Below, piece after piece: positions 12,401-27,400 of a stretch of 64,000 nt of DNA; positions within the stretch are counted from its first letter, which is position 1, and each line of letters starts with the position of its first letter. The notes under the pieces were generated by a model, which worked only from the letters and a program-made list of their open reading frames with translations, was not told the DNA's origin and did no database searches. The DNA comes from Eledone cirrhosa (taxonomy: Eukaryota; Mollusca; Cephalopoda; Octopoda; Eledonidae). The stretch covers positions 26,419,515-26,483,514 of the forward strand of contig OZ024748.1 in the NCBI GenBank assembly GCA_964016885.1. Direction: 5' to 3'. The position numbers were made by a program, and so were the translations under genes.

Positions 12401-15400
12401 CAACAGCAACAACATCACAGCTTCCTTCAACAAGTGAAATCCATATAGAAACTCCTAAATCTACTTCTGAACTGCCTCATATAACAGACATTGAAACAAG
12501 TACAATGGAAAGAACAACACAAATTATAGATATTGAAACTGAACGCACAACTCAGACAGAAATTACACCACAACTAACAACATCTCCTGAAGAAACAACT
12601 CTGTCTACTCAGGTAGAGGACATCGAAAAGGTGACACCAACACAAGTTGCTAGCACAATGCATACATCACATGAAACAACAGTTGTTTCATCTCCTGAAC
12701 ACACCTCTATAACACCTACAGATGAACTTACTAGTATTGAATATAGAAATGAGACATCAACTGAAAAATCACTACCTACGATAACACCTACAAGCACAGC
12801 AGAAAAGATCACTGAAACTAGAACAGACACAACAGCAACAACATCACAGCTTCCTTCAACAAGTGAAATCCATATAGAAACTCCTAAATCTACTTCTGAA
12901 CTGCCTCATATAACTGACATTGAAACAAGTACAGTGGAAAGAACAACACAAATTACAGATATTGAAACTGAACGCACAACTCAGACAGAAATTACACCAC
13001 AACTAACAACATCTCCCGAAAAAACAACTCTGTCTACTCAGGTAGAGGAAATCGAAAAGGTGATACCAACACAAGTTGCTAGCACAATGCATAAATCACC
13101 TGAAACAACAGTTGTTTCATCTCCAGAACACACCTCTATAACACCTACAGGTGAACTTACTAGTATTGAATATACAACTGAGACATCAACTGAAAAACCA
13201 CTACCTATCAAGACACCTACAAGCACAGCAGAAAAGATCACTGAAACTAGAACAGACACAACAGCAACAACATCACAGCTTCCTTCAACAAGTGAAATCC
13301 ATATAGAAACTCCTAAATCTACTTCTGAACTGCCTCATATAACTGACATTGAAACAAGTACAGTGGAAAGAACAACACAAGTTACAGATATTGAAACTGA
13401 GCGCACAACTCAGACAGAAATTACACCACAACAAACAACATCTCCTGAAGAAACAACACTGTCTACTCAGGAAGAGGACATCGTAAAGGTGACACCAACA
13501 CAAGTTGCTAGCACAATGCATACATCACCTGAAACAACAGTTGTTTCATCTCCAGAACACACCTCTATAACACCTACAGATGAACTTACTAGTATTGAAT
13601 ATACAACTGAGACATCAACTGAAAAACCACTACCTATAAAGACACCTACAAGCACAGCAGAAAAGATCACTGAAACTAGAACAGACACAACAGCAACAAC
13701 ATCACAGCTTCCTTCAACAAGTGAAATCCATATAGAAACTCATAAATCTACTTCTGAACTGCCTCATATAACAGACATTGAAACAAGTACAATGGAAAGA
13801 ACAACACAAATTACAGATATTGAAACTGAACGCACAACTCAGACAGAAATTACACCACAACTAACAACATCTCCTGAAGAAACAACTCTGTCTACTCAGG
13901 TAGAGGACTTCGTAAAGGTGACACCAACACAAGTTGCTAGCACAATGCATACATCACCTGAAACAACAGTTGTTTCATCTCCTGAACACACCTCTATAAC
14001 ACCTACAGATGAACTTACTAGTATTGAATATAGAACTGAGACGTCAACTGAAAAATCACTACCTACGATAACACCTACAAGCACAGCAGAAAAGATCACT
14101 GAAACTATAACAGACACAACAGCAACAACATCACAGCTTCCTTCAACAAGTGAAATCCATATAGAAACTCCTAAATCTACTTCTGAACTGCCTCATATAA
14201 CTGACATTGAAACAAGTACAGTGGAAAGAACAACACGAATTACAGATATTGAAACTGAACGCACAACTCAGACAGAAATTACACCACAACTAACAACATC
14301 TCCTGAAGAAACAACTGTGTCTACTCAGGTAGAGGACATCGAAAAGGTGACACCAACACAAGTTGCTAGCACAATGCATACATCACCTGAAACAACAGTT
14401 GTTTCATCTCCAGAACACACCTCTATAACACCTACAGATGAACTTACTAGTATTGAATATACAACTGAGACATCAACTGAAAAACCACTACCTATAAAGA
14501 CACCTACAAGCACAGCTGAAAAGATCACTGAAACTATAACAGACACAACAGCAACAACATCACAGCTTCCTTCAACAAGTGAAATCCATATAGAAACTCC
14601 TAAATCTACTTCTGAACTGCCTCATATAACTGACGTTGAAACAAGTATGATGGAAAGAACAACACAAATTACAGATATTGAAACTGAACGCACAACTCAG
14701 ACAGAAATTACACCACAACTAACAACATCTCCTGAAGAAACAACTCTGTCTACTCAGGTAGAGGACATCGAAAAGGTGACACCAACACAAGTTGCTAGCA
14801 CAATGCATATATCACCTGAAACAACAGTTGTTTCATCTCCTGAACACACCTCTGTAACACCTACAGATGAACTTACTAGTATTGAATATACAACTGAGAC
14901 ATCAACTGAAAAATCACTACCTACGATAACACCTACAAGCACAGCAGAAAAGATCACTAAAACTATAACAGACACAACAGCAACAACATCACAGCTTCCT
15001 TCAACAAGTGAAATCCATATAGAAACTCCTAAATCTACTTCTGAACTGCCTCATATAACTGACATTGAAACAAGTACAGTGGAAGGAACAACACAAGTTA
15101 CAGATATTGAAACTGAGCGCACAACGCAGAGAGAAATTACACCACAACAAACAACATCTCCTGAAGAAACAACACTGTCTACTCAGGTAGAGGACATTGA
15201 AAAGGTGACACCAACACAAGTTGCTAGCACAATGCATACATCACCTGAAACAACAGTTGTTTCATCTCCAGAACACACCTCTATAAGACCTACAGATGAA
15301 CTTACTAGTATTGAATATACAACTGAGACATCAACTGAAAAACCACTACCTATCAAGACACCTACAAGCACAGCAGAAAAGATCACTGAAACTAGAACAG

Positions 15401-18400
15401 ACACAACAGCAACAACATCACAGCTTCCTTCAACAAGTGAAATCCATATAGAAACTCCTAAATCTACTTCTGAACTGCCTCATATAACTGACATCGAAAC
15501 AAGTACAGTGGAAAGAACAACACAAGTTACAGATATTGAAACTGAGCGGACAACTCAGACAGAAATTACACCACAACAAACAACATCTCCTGAAGAAACA
15601 ACACTGTCTACTCAGGTAGAGGACATCGTAAAGGTGACACCAACACAAGTTGCTAGCACAATGCATACATCACCTGAAACAACAGTTGTTTCATCTCCAG
15701 AACACACCTCTATAACACCTACAGATGAACTTACTAGTATTGAATATACAACTGAGACATCAACTGAAAAACCACTACCTATCAAGACACCTACAAGCAC
15801 AGCAGAAAAGATCACTGAAACTAGAACAGACACAACAGCAACAACATCACAGCTTCCTTCAACAAGTGAAATCCATATAGAAACTCCTAAATCTACTTCT
15901 GAACTGCCTCATATAACTGACATCGAAACAAGTACAGTGGAAAGAACAACACAAGTTACAGATATTGAAACTGAGCGGACAACTCAGACAGAAATTACAC
16001 CACAACAAACAACATCTCCTGAAGAAACAACACTGTCTACTCAGGTAGAGGACATCGTAAAGGTGACACCAACACAAGTTGCTAGCACAATGCATACATC
16101 ACCTGAAACAACAGTTGTTTCATCTCCAGAACACACCTCTGTAACACCTACAGATGAACTTACTAGTATTGAATATACAACTGAGACATCAACTGAAAAA
16201 TCACTACCTACGATAACACCTACAAGCACAGCAGAAAAGATCACTGAAACTAGAACAGACACAACAGCAACAACATCACAGCTTCCTTCAACAAGTGAAA
16301 TCCATATAGAAACTCCTAAATCTACTTCTGAACTGCCTCATATAACTGACATTGAAACAAGTACAGTGGAAGGAACAACACAAGTTACAGATATTGAAAC
16401 TGAGCGCACAACTCAGACAGAAATTACACCACAACAAACAACATCTCCTGAAGAAACAACACTGTCTACTCAGGTAGAGGACATCGTAAAGGTGACACCA
16501 ACACAAGTTGCTAGCACAATGCATACATCACCTGAAACAACAGTTGTTTCATCTCCAGAACACACCTCTATAACACCTACAGATGAACTAACTAGTATTG
16601 AATATACAACTGAGACATCAACTGAAAAACCACTACCTATCAAGACACCTACAAGCACAGCAGAAAAGATCACTGAAACTAGAACAGACACAACAGCAAC
16701 AACATCACAGCTTCCTTCAACAAGTGAAATCCATATAGAAACTCCTAAATCTACTTCTGAACTGCCTCATATAACAGACATTGAAACAAGTACAATGGAA
16801 AGAACAACACAAATTATAGATATTGAAACTGAACGCACAACTCAGACAGAAATTACACCACAACTAACAACATCTCCTGAAGAAACAACTCTGTCTACTC
16901 AGGTAGAGGACATCGAAAAGGTGACACCAACACAAGTTGCTAGCACAATGCATACATCACATGAAACAACAGTTGTTTCATCTCCTGAACACACCTCTAT
17001 AACACCTACAGATGAACTTACTAGTATTGAATATAGAACTGAGACATCAACTGAAAAATCACTACCTACGATAACACCTACAAGCACAGCAGAAAAGATC
17101 ACTGAAACTAGAACAGACACAACAGCAACAACATCACAGCTTCCTTCAACAAGTGAAATCCATATAGAAACTCCTAAATCTACTTCTGAACTGCCTCATA
17201 TAACTGACATTGAAACAAGTACAGTGGAAAGAACAACACAAATTACAGATATTGAAACTGAACGCACAACTCAGACAGAAATTACACCACAACTAACAAC
17301 ATCTCCTGAAAAAACAACTCTGTCTACTCAGGTAGAGGACATCGAAAAGGTGATACCAACACAAGTTGCTAGCACAATGCATAAATCACCTGAAACAACA
17401 GTTGTTTCATCTCCAGAACACACCTCTATAACACCTACAGGTGAACTTACTAGTATTGAATATACAACTGAGACATCAACTGAAAAACCACTACCTATCA
17501 AGACACCTACAAGCACAGCAGAAAAGATCACTGAAACTAGAACAGACACAACAGCAACAACATCACAGCTTCCTTCAACAAGTGAAATCCATATAGAAAC
17601 TCCTAAATCTACTTCTGAACTGCCTCATATAACTGACATTGAAACAAGTACAGTGGAAAGAACAACACAAGTTACAGATATTGAAACTGAGCGGACAACT
17701 CAGACAGAAATTACACCACAACAAACAACATCTCCTGAAGAAACAACACTGTCTACTCAGGTAGAGGACATCGTAAAGGTGACACCAACACAAGTTGCTA
17801 GCACAATGCATACATCACCTGAAACAACAGTTGTTTCATCTCCAGAACACACCTCTATAACACCTACAGATGAACTTACTAGTATTGAATATACAACTGA
17901 GACATCAACTGAAAAACCACTACCTATCAAGACACCTACAAGCACAGCAGAAAAGATCACTGAAACTAGAACAGACACAACAGCAACAACATCACAGTTT
18001 CCTTTAACAAGTGAAATCCATATAGAAACTCCTAAATCTACTTCTGAACTGCCTCATATAACTGACATTGAAACAAGTACAGTGGAAGGAACAACACAAG
18101 TTACAGATATTGAAACTGAGCGCACAACGCAGAGAGAAATTACACCACAACAAACAACATCTCCTGAAGAAACAACACTGTCTACTCAGGTAGAGGACAT
18201 TGAAAAGGTGACACCAACACAAGTTGCTAGCACAATGCATACATCACCTGAAACAACAGTTGTTTCATCTCCAAAACACACCTCTATAACACCTACAGAT
18301 GAACTTACTAGTATTGAATATACAACTGAGACATCAACTGAAAAACCACTACCTATCAAGACACCTACAAGCACAGCAGAAAAGATCACTGAAACTAGAA

Positions 18401-21400
18401 CAGACACAACAGCAACAACATCACAGCTTCCTTCAACAAGTGAAATCCATATAGAAACTCCTAAATCTACTTCTGAACTGCCTCATATAACTGACATTGA
18501 AACAAGTACAGTGGAAAGAACAACACAAGTTACAGATATTGAAACTGAGCGGACAACTCAGACAGAAATTACACCACAACAAACAACATCTCCTGAAGAA
18601 ACAACACTGTCTACTCAGGTAGAGGACATCGAAAAGGTGACACCAACACAAGTTGCTAGCACAATGCATATATCACCTGAAACAACAGTTGTTTCATCTC
18701 CTGAACACACCTCTGTAACACCTACAGATGAACTTACTAGTATTGAATATACAACTGAGACATCAACTGAAAAATCACTACCTACGATAACACCTACAAG
18801 CACAGCAGAAAAGATCACTGAAACTAGAACAGACACAACAGCAACAACATCACAGCTTCCTTCAACAAGTGAAATCCATATAGAAACTCCTAAATCTACT
18901 TCTGAACTGCCTCATATAACTGACATTGAAACAAGTACAGTGGAAGGAACAACACAAGTTACAGATATTGAAACTGAGCGGACAACTCAGACAGAAATTA
19001 CACCACAACAAACAACATCTCCTGAAGAAACAACACTGTCTACTCAGGTAGAGGACATCGTAAAGGTGACACCAACACAAGTTGCTAGCACAATGCATAC
19101 ATCACCTGAAACAACAGTTGTTTCATCTCCAGAACACACCTCTATAACACCTACAGATGAACTAACTAGTATTGAATATACAACTGAGACATCAACTGAA
19201 AAACCACTACCTATCAAGACACCTACAAGCACAGCAGAAAAGATCACTGAAACTAGAACAGACACAACAGCAACAACATCACAGCTTCCTTCAACAAGTG
19301 AAATCCATATAGAAACTCCTAAATCTACTTCTGAACTGCCTCATATAACAGACATTGAAACAAGTACAATGGAAAGAACAACACAAATTATAGATATTGA
19401 AACTGAACGCACAACTCAGACAGAAATTACACCACAACTAACAACATCTCCTGAAGAAACAAGTCTGTCTACTCAGGTAGAGGACATCGAAAAGGTGACA
19501 CCAACACAAGTTGCTAGCACAATGCATACATCACATGAAACAACAGTTGTTTCATCTCCTGAACACACCTCTATAACACCTACAGATGAACTTACTAGTA
19601 TTGAATATAGAACTGAGACATCAACTGAAAAATCACTACCTACGATAACACCTACAAGCACAGCAGAAAAGATCACTGAAACTAGAACAGACACAACAGC
19701 AACAACATCACAGCTTCCTTCAACAAGTGAAATCCATATAGAAACTCCTAAATCTACTTCTGAACTGCCTCATATAACTGACATTGAAACAAGTACAGTG
19801 GAAAGAACAACACAAATTACAGATATTGAAACTGAACGCACAACTCAGACAGAAATTACACCACAACTAACAACATCTCCTGAAAAAACAACTCTGTCTA
19901 CTCAGGTAGAGGACATCGAAAAGGTGATACCAACACAAGTTGCTAGCACAATGCATAAATCACCTGAAACAACAGTTGTTTCATCTCCAGAACACACCTC
20001 TATAACACCTACAGGTGAACTTACTAGTATTGAATATACAACTGAGACATCAACTGAAAAACCACTACCTATCAAGACACCTACAAGCACAGCAGAAAAG
20101 ATCACTGAAACTAGAACAGACACAACAGCAACAACATCACAGCTTCCTTCAACAAGTGAAATCCATATAGAAACTCCTAAATCTACTTCTGAACTGCCTC
20201 ATATAACTGACATTGAAACAAGTACAGTGGAAAGAACAACACAAGTTACAGATATTGAAACTGAGCGGACAACTCAGACAGAAATTACACCACAACAAAC
20301 AACATCTCCTGAAGAAACAACACTGTCTACTCAGGTAGAGGACATCGTAAAGGTGACACCAACACAAGTTGCTAGCACAATGCATACATCACATGAAACA
20401 ACAGTTGTTTCATCTCCAGATCAGACCTCTATAACACCTACAGATGAACTTACTAGTATTGAATATACAACTGAGACATCAACTGAAAAACCACTACCTA
20501 TAAAGACACCTACAAGCACAGCAGAAAAGATCACTGAAACTAGAACAGACACAACAACAACAACATCACAGCTTCCTTCAACAAGTGAAATCCATATAGA
20601 AACTCATAAATCTACTTCTGAACTGCCTCATATAACAGACATTGAAACAAGTACAATGGAAAGAACAACACAAATTACAGATATTGAAACTGAACGCACA
20701 ACTCAGACAGAAATTACACCACAACTAACAACATCTCCTGAAGAAACAACTCTGTCTACTCAGGTAGAGGACTTCGAAAAGGTGACACCAACACAAGTTG
20801 CTAGCACAATGCATACATCACCTGAAACAACAGTTGTTTCATCTCCTGAACACACCTCTATAACACCTACAGATGAACTTACTAGTATTGAATATAGAAC
20901 TGAGACGTCAACTGAAAAATTACTACCTACGATAACACCTACAAGCACAGCAGAAAAGTTCACTGAAACTATAACAGACACAACAGCAACAACATCACAG
21001 CTTCCTTCAACAAGTAAAATCCATATAGAAACTCCTAAATCTACTTCTGAACTGCCTCATATAACTGACATTGAAACAAGTACAGTGGAAAGAACAACAC
21101 GAATTACAGATATTGAAACTGAACGCACAACTCAGACAGAAATTACACCACAACTAACAACATCTCCTGAAGAAACAACTGTGTCTACTCAGGTAGAGGA
21201 CATCGAAAAGGTGACACCAACACAAGTTGCTAGCACAATGCATACATCACCTGAAACAACAGTTGTTTCATCTCCAGAACACACCTCTATAACACCTACA
21301 GATGAACTTACTAGTATTGAATATACAACTGAGACATCAACTGAAAAACCACTACCTATAAAGACACCTACAAGCACAGCTGAAAAGATCACTGAAACTA

Positions 21401-24400
21401 TAACAGACACAACAGCAACAACATCACAGCTTCCTTCAACAAGTGAAATCCATATAGAAACTCCTAAATCTACTTCTGAACTGCCTCATATAACTGACGT
21501 TGAAACAAGTATGATGGAAAGAACAACACAAATTACAGATATTGAAACTGAACGCACAACTCAGACAGAAATTACACCACAACTAACAACATCTCCTGAA
21601 GAAACAACTCTGTCTACTCAGGTAGAGGACATCGAAAAGGTGACACCAACACGAGTTGCTAGCACAATGCATACATCACCTGAAACAACAGTTGTTTCAT
21701 CTCCTGAACACACCTCTATAACACCTACAGATGAACTTACTAGTATTGAATATAGAACTGAGACATCAACTGAAAAATCACTACCTACGATAACACCTAC
21801 AAGCACAGCAGAAAAGATCACTGAAACTAGAACAGACACAACAGCAACAACATCACAGCTTCCTTCAACAAGTGAAATCCATATAGAAACTCCTAAATCT
21901 ACTTCTGAACTGCCTCATATAACTGACATTGAAACAAGTACAGTGGAAAGAACAACACAAGTTACAGATATTGAAACTGAGCGGACAACTCAGACAGAAA
22001 TTACACCACAACAAACAACATCTCCTGAAGAAACAACACTGTCTACTCAGGTAGAGGACATCGTAAAGGTGACACCAACACAAGTTGCTAGCACAATGCA
22101 TACATCACCTGAAACAACAGTTGTTTCATCTCCAGAACACACCTCTATAACACCTACAGATGAACTTACTAGTATTGAATATACAACTGAGACATCAACT
22201 GAGAAACCACTACCTATAAAGACACCTACAAGCACAGCAGAAAAGATCACTGAAACTAGAACAGACACAACAACAACAACATCACAGCTTCCTTCAACAA
22301 GTGAAATCCATATAGAAACTCATAAATCTACTTCTGAACTGCCTCATATAACAGACATTGAAACAAGTACAATGGAAAGAACAACACAAATTACAGATAT
22401 TGAAACTGAACGCACAACTCAGACAGAAATTACACCACAACTAACAACATCTCCTGAAGAAACAACTCTGTCTACTCAGGTAGAGGACTTCGAAAAGGTG
22501 ACACCAACACAAGTTGCTAGCACAATGCATACATCACCTGAAACAACAGTTGTTTCATCTCCTGAACACACCTCTATAACACCTACAGATGAACTTACTA
22601 GTATTGAATATAGAACTGAGACGTCAACTGAAAAATTACTACCTACGATAACACCTACAAGCACAGCAGAAAAGATCACTGAAACTATAACAGACACAAC
22701 AGCAACAACATCACAGCTTCCTTCAACAAGTGAAATCCATATAGAAACTCCTAAATCTACTTCTGAACTGCCTCATATAACTGACATTGAAACAAGTACA
22801 GTGGAAAGAACAACACGAATTACAGATATTGAAACTGAACGCACAACTCAGACAGAAATTACACCACAACTAACAACATCTCCTGAAGAAACAACTGTGT
22901 CTACTCAGGTAGAGGACATCGAAAAGGTGACACCAACACAAGTTGCTAGCACAATGCATACATCACCTGAAACAACAGTTGTTTCATCTCCAGAACACAC
23001 CTCTATAACACCTACAGATGAACTTACTAGTATTGAATATACAACTGAGACATCAACTGAAAAACCACTACCTATAAAGACACCTACAAGCACAGCTGAA
23101 AAGATCACTGAAACTATAACAGACACAACAGCAACAACATCACAGCTTCCTTCAACAAGTGAAATCCATATAGAAACTCCTAAATCTACTTCTGAACTGC
23201 CTCATATAACTGACGTTGAAACAAGTATGATGGAAAGAACAACACAAATTACAGATATTGAAACTGAACGCACAACTCAGACAGAAATTACACCACAACT
23301 AACAACATCTCCTGAAGAAACAACTCTGTCTACTCAGGTAGAGGACATCGAAAAGGTGACACCAACACGAGTTGCTAGCACAATGCATACATCACCTGAA
23401 ACAACAGTTGTTTCATCTCCTGAACACACCTCTATAACATCTACAGATGAACTTACTAGTATTGAATATAGAACTGAGACATCAACTGAAAAATCACTAC
23501 CTACGATAACACCTACAAGCACAGCAGAAAAGATCACTGAAACTATAACAGACACAACAGCAACAACATCACAGCTTCCTTCAACAAGTAAAATCCATAT
23601 AGAAACTCCTAAATCTACTTCTGAACTGCCTCATATAACTGACATTGAAACAAGTACAGTGGAAAGAACAACACAAGTTACAGATATTGAAACTGAGCGG
23701 ACAACTCAGACAGAAATTACACCACAACAAACAACATCTCCTGAAGAAACAACACTGTCTACTCAGGTAGAGGACATCGAAAAGGTGACACCAACACAAG
23801 TTGCTAGCACAATGCATACATCACCTGAAACAACACTTGTTTCATCTCCAGAACACACCTCTATAACACCTACAGATGAACTTACTAGTATTGAATATAC
23901 AACTGAGACATCAACTGAAAAACCACTACCTATCAAGACACATACAAGCACAGCAGAAAAGATCACTGAAACTAGAACAGACACAACAGCAACAACATCA
24001 CAGCTTCCTTCAACAAGTGAAATCCATATAGAAACTCCTGAATCTACTTCTGAACTGCCTCATATAACTGACATTGAAACAAGTACAGTGGATAGAACAA
24101 CACAAATTACAGATATTGAGACTGAACGCACAACTCAGACAGAAAGTACACCACAACTAACAACATCTCCTGAAGAAACAACTCTGTCTACTCAGGTAGA
24201 GGACATCGAAAGGGTGACACCAACACAAGTTGCTAGCACAATGCATACATCACCTGAAACAACAGTTGTTTCATCTCCAGAACACACCTCTATAACACCT
24301 ACAGATGAACTTACTAGTATTGAATATACAACTGAGACATCAACTGAAAAACCACTACCTATAAAGACACCTACAAGCACAGCTGAAAAGATCACTGAAA

Positions 24401-27400
24401 CTATAACAGACACAACAGCAACAATATCACAGCTTCCTTCAACAAGTGAAATCCATATAGAAACTCCTAAATCTACTTCTGAACTGCCTCATATAACTGA
24501 CATTGAAACAAGTACAGTGGAAAGAACAACACAAGTTACAGATATTGAAACTGAGCGCACAACTCAGACAGAAATTACACCACAACAAACAACATCTCCT
24601 GAAGAAACAACACTGTCTACTCAGGTAGAGGACATCGTAAAGGTGACACCAACACAAGTTGCTAGCACAATGCATACATCACCTGAAATAACAGTTGTTT
24701 CATCTCCTGAACACACCTCTATAACACCTACAGATGAACTTACTAGTATTGAATATACAACTGAGACATCAACTGAAAAACCACTACCTATCAAGACACC
24801 TACAAGCACAGCAGAAAAGATCACTGAAACTAGAACAGACACAACAGCAACAACATCACAGCTTCCTTCAACAAGTGAAATCCATATAGAAACTCCTAAA
24901 TCTACTTCTGAACTGCCTCATATAACTGACATTGAAACAAGTACAGCGGAAAGGACAACACAAATTACAGATATTGAAACTGAACGCACAACTCAGACAG
25001 AAATTACACCACAACTAACAACATCTCCTGAAGAAACAACTCTGTCTACTCAGGTAGAGGACATCGTAAAGGTGACACCAACACAGGTTGCTAGCACAAT
25101 GCATACATCACCTGAAACAACAGTTGTTTCATCTCCAGAACACACCTCTATAACACCTACAGATGAACTTACTAGTATTGAATATACAACTGAGACATCA
25201 ACTGAAAAACCACTACCTATAAAGACACCTACAAGCACAGCTGAAAAGATCACTGAAACTAGAACAGACACAACAGTAACAACATCACAGCTTCCTTTAA
25301 GAACAACACAAGTTACAGATATTGAAACTGAGCGCACAACTCAGACAGAAATTACACCACAACAAACAACATCTCCTAAAGAAACAACACTGTCTACTCA
25401 TATAACTGACATTGAAACAAGTACAGTGGAAAGAACAACACAAATTACAGATATTGAAACTGAACGCACAACTCAGACAGAAATTACACCACAACTAACA
25501 ACATCTCCTGAAGAAACAACTCTGTCTACTCAGGTAGAGGACATCGAAAAGGTGACACCAACAACAGTTGTTTCATCTCCAGAACACACCTCTATAACAC
25601 CTACAGATGAACTTACTAGTATTGAATATACAACTGAGACATCAACTGAAAAACCACTACCTGTCAAGACACATACAAGCACCGCAGAAAAGATCACTGA
25701 AACTAGAACAGACACAACAGCAACAACATCACAGTTTCCTTTAACAAGTGAAATCCATATAGAAACTCATAAATCTACTTCTGAACTGCCTCATATAACT
25801 GACATTGAAAAAAGTACAGTGGAAAGAACAACACAAATTACAGATATTGAAACTGAACGCACAACTCAGACAGAAATTACACCACAACTAACAACATCTC
25901 CTGAAGAAACAACTCTGTCTACTCAGGTAGAGGACATCGAAAAGGTGACACCAACACAAGTTGCTAGCACAATGCATACATCACCTGAAACAACAGTTGT
26001 TTCATCTCCAGAACACACCTCTATAACAGCTACAGATGAACTTACTAGTATTGAATATACAACTGAGACATCAACTGAAAAACCACTACCTATGACAACA
26101 CGTACAAGCACAGCAGAAAAGATCACTGAAACTAGAACAGACACAACAGCAACAACATCACAGCTTCCTTCAACAAGTGAAATCCATATAGAAACTCCTA
26201 AATCTACTTCTGAACTGCCTCATATAACTGACATTGAAACAAGTACAGTGGAAAGAACAACACAAGTTACAGATATTGAAACTGAGCGCACAACTCAGAC
26301 AGAAATTACACCACAACAAACAACATCTCCTGAAGAAACAACACTGTCTACTCAGGTAGAGGACATCGTAGAGGTGACAGCAACACAAGTTTCTAGCACA
26401 ATGCTTACATCACCTGAAACGACAGTTGTTTCATCTCCTGAACACACCTCTATGACACCTACAGATGAACATACTAGTATTGAATATAGAACTGAGACAT
26501 CAACTGAAAAACCACTACCTATAAAGACACCTACAAGCACAGCTGAAAAGATCACTGAAACTATAACAGACATAACAGCAACAACATCACAGCTTCCTTC
26601 AACAAGTGAAATCCATATAGAAACTCCTAAATCTACTTCTGAACTGCCTCATATAACTGACATTGAAACAAGTACAGTGGAAAGAACAACACACGTTACA
26701 GATATTGAAACTGAACGCACAACTCAGACAGAAATTACACCACAACTAACAACATCTCCTGAAGAAACAACTCTGTCTACTCAGGTAGAGGACATCGAAA
26801 AGGTGACACCAACACAAGTTGCTAGCACAATGCATACATCACCTGAAAGAACAGTTGTTTCATCTCCTGAACACACTTCTATAACACCTACAGATGAACT
26901 CACTATTAATGAATACATAACTGAGACATCAACAGAAAAATCACTACCTATGACAACACCTACAAGCACAGCAGAAAAGATCACTGAAATTAGAACAGAC
27001 ACAGCAGCAACAACATCACAGCTTCCTTCAACAAGTGAAATCCATATAGAAACTCATAAATCTACTTCTGAACTGCCTCATATAACTGACATTGAAAAAA
27101 GTACAGTGGAAAGAACAACACAAGTTACAAATATTGAAACTGAGCGCACAACTCAGACAAAAATTACACCACAACAAACAACATCTCCTGAAGAAACAAC
27201 GCTGTCTACTCAGGTAGAGGACATCGTAAAGGTGACACCAACACAAGTTGCTAGCACAATGCATACATCACCTGAAACAACAGTTGTTTCATCTCCTGAA
27301 CACACCTCTATAACACCTAGAGATGAACTTACTAGTATTGAATATACAACTGAGACATCAACTGAAAAACCACTACCTATAAATACACCTACAAGCACAG

